DNA of 64,000 nt from Laccaria trichodermophora (Eukaryota > Basidiomycota > Agaricomycetes > Agaricales > Hydnangiaceae). Under the pieces are notes generated by a model. The model searched no databases. It saw only the letters and a list, made by a program, of their open reading frames with translations, and was not told where the DNA came from. The stretch is taken from the NCBI GenBank assembly GCA_018417955.1, contig JACTVC010000003.1:1054001-1118000 (forward strand), given 5' to 3'. Made by a program: the position numbers and the translations under genes. Numbering within the stretch: the first letter of the stretch is position 1; every line of letters begins with the position of its first letter. This document shows positions 33,970 through 43,717 of this stretch, in pieces.

Positions 33970-35373
33970 TTAGCATAGGCATTGCGTTGGGCACATTCCT
34001 AAACTCCCATGTCCTGAGGCGATGTACACATCACGTTTCTCTCTCCACAAAGGCCAAAGTGCATCAGGGCACCTAGACAGATGCCAACCATAAGCCTTAC
34101 TTTCATCCTTAAGTGGAATAGTATGGTTTATTGCTCGCAAAGGAGGTAGAGGGGTGTCCATAGCATCACAACAAATGTCTTTAGCATATTCCATCAGTTC
34201 ACGATGGTATTGGGCACAGTTATCCTCCTGAACATCTGCGGCATTTGAGGAAATTATGGTAATTTCATCACCTTCGAGCAGAAGACTAGCAACACTTCCA
34301 ATCCCAACTTTGCAAGGGTTAAAACCAAGTGCAACACGATGCTGGAACAGGAATGGAGTGCTGAGAATCAAGTCATAGCCCTCAATGTTCATAACATCAA
34401 AGTGACGAGTTTCCCTTATATCTTGATATTCAATTTCTACATCCACGGCGTAGTTAACCACGGTGTGTGAGCCAGTTACTGCTAGCTGTACTTCCTGAGG
34501 TTTTTCAAGAATGGATCTATTGAGCTTTAATAAATCAACTACAGCAGATGAAATGAAATCCGTGTGAGAGCCAGAGTCCAAAAGCGCATGAACAATAACC
34601 CCTTTGACCTTCACAGGAACAGTGGGTGCTGTTGGCGCCTTGTGCGTAAAGTCCTTGATACATGCGGCTGTTCGTTCGAGTGGCTCAGATGGGTTCCGCT
34701 TCGTTTTCTTGCAAGGACACGACGTGATGTTTGTAGAGTAAGACCAAATATCTGACTCATAGCCGGAGTCATCGCTCTCAAACAAGGTATCTGAATGTGG
34801 GGATTCAGGGTGTGAAGCACACCCATCCCACCCATAAGGTTCAGTGGATGAGGCTGAAGTAGTGTCATCTTCCACTGGAATTGGGCTTGACCCAATATCA
34901 TCGTCATCAGAATCTTGGTCTGGCCCATCCGAAGAATCGTTGCATTGACCATCCCAAGTGATAGTTTGATTGCCAGAACTAGCATCGGTATCTGATGAGT
35001 TTTCACCATACTCGGAATCTTCTTCATTGGAGTGCTCCGGGATAATGACCAGAGGCTCTCCAGAAGGCCAGACAGGTCTATCCGGATGTACGTAATCAGG
35101 CCGTTGGAACCATTCGGTACCTGTAAGCATACAGTCAGCCTGTAGTGCCTTTTTCTGGTGAATATAATGCATAAAGTCGAAATTTGGATTGAGGAGTTTC
35201 TCCCGAGAAATGTAGTGGCCATCAAGGATGTGCCAGTCAGTGATATAGAATGAATTGTTGCCACCAGGCACCATAGAAAATCGTTCAGGATCATAGGGGC
35301 TGTTTTCCTCCACAAAATGGAAGTCGTAGATATATGGAATGTTTGCGTATAGCATAGACAGTGCCCTAGCCAC
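33970..35373 (-). pseudogene. Ty3/gypsy aspartic protease region, truncated at the start of RT
   Basis: A 467-codon frame begins with an acidic, Ser/Asp-rich linker. It contains the retropepsin core (VKGVIVHALLDSGSHTDFIS, then DLILSTPFLFQHRVALGFNP, where the family has GxD/LG motifs). It ends RAINHTIPLKDESKAYGW and RCPDALWPLWREKRDVYI, the segment that normally leads straight into reverse transcriptase. The frame stops there. RT, RNase H and integrase are missing, so this is a gag-protease remnant, not an active retrotransposon. ORF 35404-35625 upstream is part of the same polyprotein in a shifted frame. Confidence 0.72.
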
Positions 35374-35682
35374 TAGAACATCATCGACAGCAGAGTAGTA
35401 GTCTCAGAGCTGTTCTTCAGTCCAATGCAAGGCCGCCAAAGTGCATACTCCATCGACGTCTGAAGGAGTGTCGTCTGAATGCCAGCTATGTGGTTGATTA
35501 TGACCTGCAATTGTGCTGTCAATTAAATCGGCCAAGTTTTGAAGAGCGGGGTGGTTTACCCCCAGAACAGACCTAAGTCCCAAAAGCGTGTCGCCTTCGA
35601 CACTCAGAACACAGGTCAAAGTCATGGAGACAGCTGAGACTCACAAGGAATTCATTGGACAGTTCATTCATTGATGAGTAGG

Positions 35683-35724
35683 GCAGTCCCTACTAAGATT
35701 TCCCTCCTCTCTGCACTCAAAACA
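35683..35724 (-). other. Degenerate gag zinc knuckle
   Basis: The minus strand reads CFECREEGNLSRDC. The normal retroviral knuckle is CX2CX4HX4C; here the His position is Asn (codon AAT), a single-base change from CAT. It lies between the gag and protease frames as expected. Confidence 0.6.
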
Positions 35725-35979
35725 CCTGTTCTGAGCCTGACGTTCATCCATCTCCTTTTGCAAGAGTTTCCGACGAGAGTTCATATCACCACAGTTATCA
35801 GTAGGTCAGCTTTGTGGATCCTTAGTTGGTGTGAAGTCCAGCTTCTTGTTGTCAGGCTTAGTATGAGGTTCTCGAGTTTTTTCCTGAGAAGAGCTAATGC
35901 CAGAAGCAGAGGTAGATTCGAGGTAGGAAGAATGTTCGCAATTGTCACTGCGAGGAGTGTTATAATGTCCAAAATGAGG

Positions 35980-36720
35980 TCATCGACTGTGGGAACTTTG
36001 CTCTGCTTGCATTCTGCGAGCATCATAGTCACCATACCTCAATGCTTCCTGATAACGTTCAGCCACGAGTTTGAGCTCATCAAAACTCAACACCTCTGGG
36101 CTATAACCGGCCTCAGCCCACTTCTTCCTGATGTAGGAATCTGACCCTTGCCAGAAGTAAAGCACAAGCTGGCACTCTGGTACGTCACCCACACTATCGG
36201 CCAAAGTTCTGAGCTCAAAGACCCAATCACACACAGAACAACCGACTTGACAACTTTCAAGTAACTTAACTTGCTGTCCAGATCTAAAATTTGGTGGGAA
36301 ACAGTGATCAAAGAGCTTTGCCAAAAACTCATCAAGAGACCACTTTCTGTTGGTCATTGCAACTTCTCGCATGAAGAACGCGGCAGCCTTTCCACCGAGG
36401 AAGTGCTGTAACTTAGGTACGTGACGTTTGTTCCTGATACGAGCTGACTTGAAGTATTCCATGACCCCATAGAGCCATTTCTGGAACACGTCGAATTTGG
36501 CATTGCCGTTATACATGTTAGGCAAGATGGGCTTATCGCTGGCCACCTCACGTTTCTCTTGCTTGCGCTGACAGTGATACTTCTGCTTCCGAGCTCCTTT
36601 GTCTTGCTTGGTGTCATAGGAATCAGAAGAGTAGATTGACGAGGGCATGGATATGGTTGAGGAAGTATCAGAGGCATCATCGTCGTCGAATTGACCTACC
36701 TGGTGAGTCCTCTGTTCCAT
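35980..36720 (-). pseudogene. Ty3/gypsy gag (capsid) frame
   Basis: The 246-codon frame contains the retrotransposon gag core: FDVFQKWLYGVMEYFKSARI, LGGKAAAFFMREVAM, LDEFLAKLFDHCFPPNFRSG, and a C-terminal helix (SFDELKLVAERYQEALRYG). It belongs with the protease frame at 33970-35373 and the degenerate zinc knuckle between them. The frame is closed by a stop at 35980 before the knuckle, so the polyprotein is broken. A family-typical N-terminal ORF (36677 to about 37690) precedes it. Confidence 0.7.
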
Positions 36721-37690
36721 TTGACATGCCCTTCAAAACTTTGAACATGTAGCTATTCTGTGGTAGCTGGCTTGAAGCATGAACTGCCTGATGAACAGGA
36801 GCATCAATGCCAATTTTTGCTTCATGGCTAGCCGATTTTGCAACCAATGGTGCCGCAATTGAGTGCAAGGTACGCTTTGGATTCATATCCATCAGCTCAC
36901 TTGCTTTCCTCAATTCTGCTGACTTCTGTAGGACTTTCTGGCCTATTTCGCAAAGGCGTTTATCAGCCGCTTCCCGCGCTTTTCTCAACAATAGAGCTCT
37001 TTCCTCAGCCTCAAATGAAGCAGCAAGCATGGCATCAGACTCCACTTGGGCCTTGGTAAGCTCGTCTTCATCTGCCTGCAAGTCTACAACCCTCTGAGGA
37101 TCTTGCAAATTAGACTCCTCGACTGTCCACTTTTCCTTCGCATGGAAAGGAATGTGGCCAGTAGCATCGGACTCTGCATCATCACGTTCAACATTGGGTG
37201 CTTTTGCAGAACGTACACCCTCCACACCATGGTTGCCGTCTTGGGCATGTACACCAGCAACGAAGCATTCGATGTCTGCAGGGTACTCAAAGCAGGCATT
37301 GTCATCTGAATTGTAGATATCATCTGTTGTAGTCGGCATACACCGACCATTATTTCTGTTGACCTTTACAGCATGTTCAATAAAGTTTTCAACTTGTGCA
37401 GGGGTCATTGCTTGAAAGAGTGTATTCATGAATCCATCATTGTTGAGCAAAGCAGCAGCAGGTAAGTCAAACTCAACAACATCCTTATTCTTTGCAGCTG
37501 CTCTTAAAGATTTCCTCAACAGTGGGTGTGAACCCACTGGAGATTGAGGAGCTTCGTCATCAAGCTCATTCTCGTCATTGACAAAAGCTGTATCCAAATC
37601 AAAGTAAGCCAGAAAATATTTATCATTCACTAATGAGGGTGATGGTACATGACTAGCAGGGCTAGACCTAGAAGATACACGTCGAGGCAG
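36677..37690 (-). pseudogene. Ty3/gypsy N-terminal gag-side frame
   Basis: A long charged frame (PRRVSSRSSPASHVPSPSL, MTPAQVENFIEHAVKVNRN, coiled-coil ELTKAQVESDAMLAASFEAEERALLLRKA) precedes the gag capsid frame and probably belongs to the same element. Its 5' part runs without a stop into the TET/JBP-like remnant and then into the end of element D, so the ORF start at 37903 is an artefact. No LTR was identified. Confidence 0.5.
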
Positions 37691-37805
37691 GGCATTCAGC
37701 AGGTGCGCTATTGAACCATAACAATAGAAATGGACAATTGTCCTATGGCTCATAGCAGTACACAAATGGGCCCAATTGGCATGCACATTATGGGACCATA
37801 TGTGG
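37690..37805 (-). pseudogene. TET/JBP-like dioxygenase, piece 3 (C-terminal motif)
   Basis: The minus strand reads IWSHNVHANWAHLCTAMSH and then RTIVH. Its spacing H-x-V...C-x-A-x3-R-x3-H is that of the end of the basidiomycete TET/JBP double-stranded beta-helix, where the His is the third iron ligand and the Arg binds 2-oxoglutarate. Piece 2 (47118-47608) stops just before this motif. The two are separated only by element D. The assignment is from memory of the family pattern and is the least certain of the three pieces. Confidence 0.5.
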
Positions 37806-38400
37806 CAGTACTTTACACTTCCCCACAGATTCCAGATGGACTCCAGATGGACTCCATGGATCCACCTGGAGTCCAGGTGGACTCCATCTGGAACAGATCT
37901 CAACCTACAATTTCATTTAAAATCCACATGGAGTCCATCTGGAGTCCTTGTGGCCTCCATCTGGAATCCATGTGGACTCCAGATGGAGTTCATTGTCAAG
38001 GTGAAAGGGTATTGTTTCCAAGTTTAAAGATGTTTTAAAGTGTTACCATGATAGGAATGTTAGGAATGTTTCTGAGTGTTACTGTTGAGCTCTGAGTGCA
38101 TCTTCTGCATTGCACTTTCCCATGTTAGAGGTGTTAGGGTTCAGTCCATTATGTGGTTAGAATTTTGTTGCCTACTTACATCAGCACACACATTTGATAC
38201 ACTACATAAGGCTGCGTTCGGACTCAGAATGCCACATTTTGATGCGGCATTCTGGCCCATATTTAGTAGTTCAAATTATCATCACATGTTTTGCAGGTCC
38301 CGTGCAGGGGTGACAATCTGTGACGTCTCCCGTTTTGTTTGTTGATCAAGTCGTCTTTCGTCTCCACTTCCGCAATCTCTCATCGACATCGCTCATCCGC

Positions 38401-39454
38401 ATGGCCAAAGACAGCCCCGCCCACTGGACCACTGAAGATGAGGTTGTCCTCATCGACTTCTTACTGTTGCACGCCGCTGCTGCTGGTGATGGCGGCAACT
38501 TCAAGATGGTTACATTCAATGCTGCTGCACCCGTCGCCGACGCGAAGCGAGTTAAGGGAGGCCCCAAAACTGCGAAGGCTTGTCAGAACAAATACAACTC
38601 GGTATGCCCTACTATTCTTCTCACCCTTAGTTGTGCTGAATTGATGTTTGTAGCTTCGTCGAATCTTTCGTGTCATCCAGGCCATTAAGAACAGGTCTGG
38701 CTGGACCTGGAATGACGACACTGGTGCTTCAATCACTCCGGAGATGGAGGATGCTTGGTCAGACTTCCTCAGGGTTCACAAGGAGGCTAAACCTTTCAAG
38801 AACCAGGGTTGGGCTCACCTCGAGAAGGTCTCGCGGCTCATGCCTGCTACTGTGAAGGGCGGCCATGTTTTCCGCCCGTCTCAGGGCATTTCCGGCATGG
38901 ATCCTTTTGACGAGGATGACGACGACCTCCCACCCTTCCCTGAGAGCACACAGGCAGTCGAGGAGATCCGTAATGAGGATGTTGGACAGCTTGAAGTCAT
39001 TGCTCCACCCCCTGTACGTTTTCTTGTATATATTTTGAATGGTTATTGATTATATTATTTCTAGACCATCCCCTCCACCCCACCTCGATCTTCTCGCAAG
39101 CGTGAACGTGCTACCTCTGAGACTCCTGCCCTCACGAAGAAAGCCAAGATTACTGGTGCGGATGCAATCCAAAGTCTGACCACCTCGATCAGTCGCTTTG
39201 GCGACAACATCTGCAAAGTCTTAGCTGGCGACCCTTCCGAAAAGACACCCAAGCGTCACACCAAGGCGGTGAAGCTTGCGCAGAAGGAGAATTGGCTTCC
39301 CATGGCTGATCGTCTCATCCTGTGCAACGTCTTCGAGAAGGACATCAAGGCTGCTGATGCGTATACTGCCCTTGATGCTGAAGACGTCGAGTTCTGCCAA
39401 ATGTGGATTCAGGAGAAGGTTGAGGAGGTCAAGGCGTTGAGGGCTATTGTGTAA
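38401..39454 (+). CDS. Harbinger Myb/SANT-like DNA-binding protein
   Basis: Exons 38401-38601, 38654-39013 and 39065-39454 (introns 52 and 51 bp) join in phase to 316 aa. The first exon starts MAKDSPAHWTTEDEVVLIDFL, a Trp-centred helix typical of Myb/SANT-like domains. The second exon gives IKNRSGWTWNDDTGASITPEMEDAWSDFL with the family's spaced tryptophans. An acidic linker (DEDDDDLPPFPE) and a basic nuclear-localisation-like stretch (SRKRERA, KKAKI) follow. In PIF/Harbinger elements this second protein helps the transposase enter the nucleus and bind ends. Divided from the convergent transposase gene by about 190 bp. Confidence 0.85.
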
Positions 39455-39642
39455 TTTTTCTATTATTGACATATTCCTTTCTCTTCTCACATATACCTTC
39501 GTTATTATCACGTTATAATTCTTTCTTCCTTTCACATCATAATTCTTTCCTTCGTTTACCAGTATAATTAACTATGGCTTTGCTCACTCAATCCCCCTTA
39601 TATCTACATTCATTTATATATTTACGCTTGTTATAATTTCAT

Positions 39643-40998
39643 CTATTCATGTTCTGGATTAAACTCCTGATCTAAGACCTCTGGATGGTCATGCAGGAAC
39701 TGCTGATAGCTCTCCCACATACTTGTTGCAATCTGGTCACGAAATGCATCTGCCCTGTCTCGTTCTTCTCTTGGGATTGATCCTTGACCAGGGTCTCCTG
39801 TTGATGCTGGTTGAGGATTGTCGTGATCAAGGTCATGAAGATATTGTTGGATATCGGTCTCGTCATGATCTACAATGAAGTTGTGCACAGCTCCCAATCT
39901 GGCAGGTATGCGCGCCTGAATATCCATGTCATATTGAGGAGCACGATTGAGTATATCCCAACGCTTTTTGAGGACTCCAAAGATACGCTCAACAACATTA
40001 CGAGCTTGAGCATGTCGAAGATTGAAAAGTTCTTCTTTGTTGGCTGGTCTATGGTAGGTGTATCAGTTTGTGATCAAAGAGAGATAACAGGATATCACAC
40101 CTTACACCCGCCCGTCCCCATTCCGCCAGATGATAGCGGACACCACGATAAGGAACAAGTAGTGTATCACAGGCTGCAAAACCTGCATCAGCAAGATAGT
40201 ACTTGCCCTGGGGGATCATGAAATCCATCAATTGTGCGTGCATGAACATTGTTGCATCAGCCACAGATCCTTCAAACCCTGCTATAAAATAGAGGAACCG
40301 AAAATCAAATGAACAGACAGCTAGGCAGTTTTGTGAAATTTGGCCCTTCCGATCTCTTGATGCATGTCGATCAGCAGCTGTTGTCCATGCATTGATGTGT
40401 GTCCCGTCCAAGGCCCCTAAGGCATTGGCAAAAAATGGGAAGAATTTAGAGTTTTTGCTGATGTAATCAGAGAGGCTGAAGTTGCAATCTGGGAGTTTGA
40501 CATAGTGGTCATAGAATGGACCAGCAGAGACGGCATAAAGAACTTTTTTAAAGTATCTGCCATGTGCCTTTATCAATTGCCATAAATACGAAAAGAGAAA
40601 AATAATTACTTGGATATTGTTTCATTAGATCGCTGAAATCTCTCGCCTAGATGGCGTACTGATAAACCAGTGACACAGGCATACAGAAAGATTGCAGCTT
40701 GCTCTTCCACTGTAACCCCATTGCGTGACATGGTGAAGCCACAAAGAAGTTGGAGATTGGCACAAAACATAGTGAAAACATGTAGACGCATCCCAAGCTC
40801 ACTGAAAATTCGGTCAGGATGGCCGTGAATCAGCTCATTGACCCAAGCTGCACCAGAAAGTGCCGAAGTATGGTATGGTTGCTGCCAATAATTGGCTTGC
40901 TGATAGAGAGTGGCAGCAATTCCAATGATGTGAAGGAAGTAAGCAGTTACTGTGAGTACCCGCTGTTGTGTGACAGCCTGCTCATTATTGGAAGGCAT
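39643..40998 (-). CDS. PIF/Harbinger transposase (DDE_4)
   Basis: Exons 40998-40610, 40556-40101 and 40048-39643 join in phase to 416 aa. The order is an N-terminal helical part (LSVRHLGERFQRSNETISKYF), then the catalytic triad in family context: GALDGTHI (first Asp), YYLADAGFA (second Asp) and, after splicing through RAGVRPANKEELFNLRHA, ARNVVERIFGVLKKRWDIL (Glu). The donor at 40100 (AG/GTGTGA) was chosen because it alone restores the RPANKEELF block. The start MPSNNEQ is the Met nearest the conserved region; another in-frame Met lies at 41052. No stop or frameshift is present, so the enzyme may be active. Confidence 0.87.
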
Positions 40999-41172
40999 GG
41001 CAGAACGATGGAAAAGCTTCAGAGAGCGTACCGATCCCGTTGATCTTATCATTTACTATATTAAGCTGTCACACAGATCCTCACGTGTTCAAGAATGTGG
41101 CTGGAAATCCCATCAAAATTTGGCATTCTGAGTCCGAACGCAGCCTAAGGCACTTGTCACAAGTTAAGTACT

Positions 41173-43652
41173 TCAGTCATCTTCTTCAACAGCCCAATGT
41201 CCCACACCTACACTTTCCTCTGCCTCTTCTCCTTCATCATCCTCAATTTCAATAATTTGATGAGGCTCTTCCTGCTGTGCTTGTTTTCGGATAACATGCT
41301 GAGTATGATAAAAGAGCATAGTGTGCAAGAACCAATCAAAATGTCCAGTTTTCATTCGTTTGAGAATTGACTCAAAACCTCCTAGCCAAGAATTCAATTG
41401 CTCACATGCCTAACATTGAGTCAGCTCAATAACAAATTCACAAAAAATGAGAGGCATACCTGTGTATTGAATGCATGTTGAAAGTATGGTTGGTTGTTCT
41501 TATCATAAGCCACATTGACCAGATTTGGAGCTGAACCATTTAGTGGACCAGGGTTACACCATTTGCAGCACAGATAGTCCAAGGTGCAATGATTGATGTA
41601 ATGATAAGAATCGACAATGAAACGGGTTGTTTTCTTCCATCTATTCCAACTTCCATTTGCAATAGCAGTCCGAAGTACTCGACAAGCTTTATCAATGCAA
41701 ATGTAGTGTGGTCGAGATTCTTCAGTAGGATATATCTTCTCTAACCAATTGAGGATGTTGGTAGGAGATTTTGATTTGTCAAATTTAACCCATGCAATTA
41801 CAACACCACATGGTGTTGTAATTGTTTCAACACAATAAAACCTGGCTGCTCCAAAATAATTATGACGTGGAATTATAACATCATCGTCATCATCATGATG
41901 CTGAACAGTTCTGCGAAGTCCAGGTTGCCAGTCATTGCTTTCTCCAGGCCTCTGTAACATTCTTTTTACACCTAGCAAGCTTGCATGACTGTGGTCAAGT
42001 TTGTATTTCCTCCATTCTGCCTGGTGAGGACGACATGCCAATGTATTGTCAACTCTTTCTTGAGTACATTCACGAATACGGCATTTGTTTCCATATTCTG
42101 TTTCATGTTCTTCACAGAAGGCTCCTCCTCTTGTATTTTTCAAGTCTTTAATACATCCTTCAAATGCACAATGCTTGAGAAATGTTAGCATTCATTTACA
42201 TTGAGGTTAATTAAACCTATTTACCTGAGGGCCCATCACTATGCCATCCAATATAATCATTGTACAATCATCATCATCATCAACCTCCATTGCATTAGAA
42301 TTGTTGTTATTGATCTCATTTGCTCTTACTCGTGCTGCTTCCCTTTCTGCAGCTGTTTCTCTGGCTGATACATCTGCATATTCTCCTGTTAAGACAGGTA
42401 CAGCTGAGTTTTCATCAGCACCTATGACTGCTGCAGGGTCTTCATTAGCCATAAAATCTGCTGTGGCTTTGTATGGTTGACAGCACTTTGAACATGAATG
42501 TTCTTTGCCTGGGCCTATTATTCCACCATTTCCTAATTTTGCAAATGCTTGTTTGGCAACTTCCTCAATGGACAACTTTTCAGGCAACTCCAAATTCTCA
42601 TTATTTACACTTGCAATTGTTCTAATTGATTCCTGAACAAAAGCCTGCCAAATTTGACGCTGAGTTACTCGCACTTTGGAATCAGTGACTGATGTACAAT
42701 CATTCCAAAACTGCATATATGCTGAAGCAGAGGCATGAAAGTTATACATTCCACTTAGAACAGAATGGGTGAAATTTCTATCAACCCACATAGACTGTCC
42801 TATCTTTAAAAATTGTCCAGAATTCAAATAGCATTGATACCATGAACCATAGTTGTCTGTGAAACGCTCATGGTCTGCATAATATGTGGCATTACATTGC
42901 AAACATTTTCCTGCTAGAACAGGAACATCTTCATAAGGAACATTGTCTTTGATTAAAGTGACCAGTGGAACATCTCTTGACCTGGTTAATTGCAAGAGGC
43001 ACCGAGAAGCACATTGTTGGTCAACACAGATCATGCTGTCTGGACAGATAGTATGAACAGCCTGGATTTCCTTATATGAAACTGGTTGTAATCTTCCTTT
43101 GAACTTTCCCCAATGATCATATGGTGTTAGATTCAAGATTTTTGCAAATTCATCAAGTTTAGTTGACAACTTGGTAACTTGATGTATTTGTTTGGAATGA
43201 TATTCTCCACGACGAAATACTGTTGTAATATCATCTTTTAACCGATGCATAACAGCATGGGATAAAGCTCAAATCCAACCAGAAGCCACAGTCTTGTTTT
43301 CACCCTCGATTGGGTGTTGTTGACGAGCATGTAAATTGAGCAACTCTGGATTTTCAGTCATTGTGAACAAAAGAAGAAGTACAGTGGCTAGTGATATTTT
43401 GGAGCCAAAGGTCTGTTCCACAAATGCACTGAAATCTCTGAATGGTATATCAGGAAATGGCTGAGTTATTGGAGATGCAGAGACAAATGGCAGGATGGCC
43501 ACAATGATAACCAGCTTCATAAATAGTGGCAGAGTAACAAAGGCATGGCTAAAACCCATAGCAAGGGAGAATATAGTGCATATAATGCTGAGAGCAAGAT
43601 AACCAAGAGTAACCAGACATTTGTCAAAAAAGTTCAGAACAACTGAAACCAA
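41173..43652 (-). pseudogene. KDZ-family transposase with CxC5/CxC6-type cysteine clusters
   Basis: Main exons 43250-42225, 42173-41460 and 41409-41173 join in phase. The first has a cysteine cluster (ICPDSMICVDQQCASRC, KCLQCNATYYADHERF). The junction carries another (HSCSKCCQPYK, HCAFEGC, GAFCEEHETEYGNKCRIREC). The catalytic part follows: RFYCVETITTPCGVVIAW, PHYICIDKACRVL, FIVDSYHYINH, and ACEQLNSWLGGFESILKRM with the final Glu. This matches the fungal Kyakuja-Dileera-Zisupton superfamily. The N-terminal ORF (43652-43269) has hydrophobic segments. It is separated from the main frame only by TGA at 43269-43271, where an Arg codon CGA would fit, so the copy is probably inactive unless that exon is skipped. 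Confidence 0.75.
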
Positions 43653-43717
43653 GCTACAAGTACAATAGATCAGAAAATGATTAGTGACTTCAACAAAAAA
43701 AAAGAGAAAAAAAGCTA

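Larger units (their letters stand above)
38210..41145. mobile_element. Element H: PIF/Harbinger transposon, apparently complete
   Basis: Terminal inverted repeats start GGCTGCGTTCGGACTCAGAA (38210 on) and end with the exact complement at 41145; about 25 bp match. Both ends are flanked by TAA (38207-38209 and 41146-41148), the 3 bp target duplication of the superfamily. The element carries both genes expected of an autonomous Harbinger: a Myb/SANT-like protein (+) and a DDE_4 transposase (-), both with uninterrupted spliced frames. Confidence 0.88.

Noticed and set aside
37690..37903. Start of the gypsy N-terminal ORF at 37903
   Set aside because: The first part translates the GGACTCC array of element D and the next part is the dioxygenase remnant; the open frame is coincidental.
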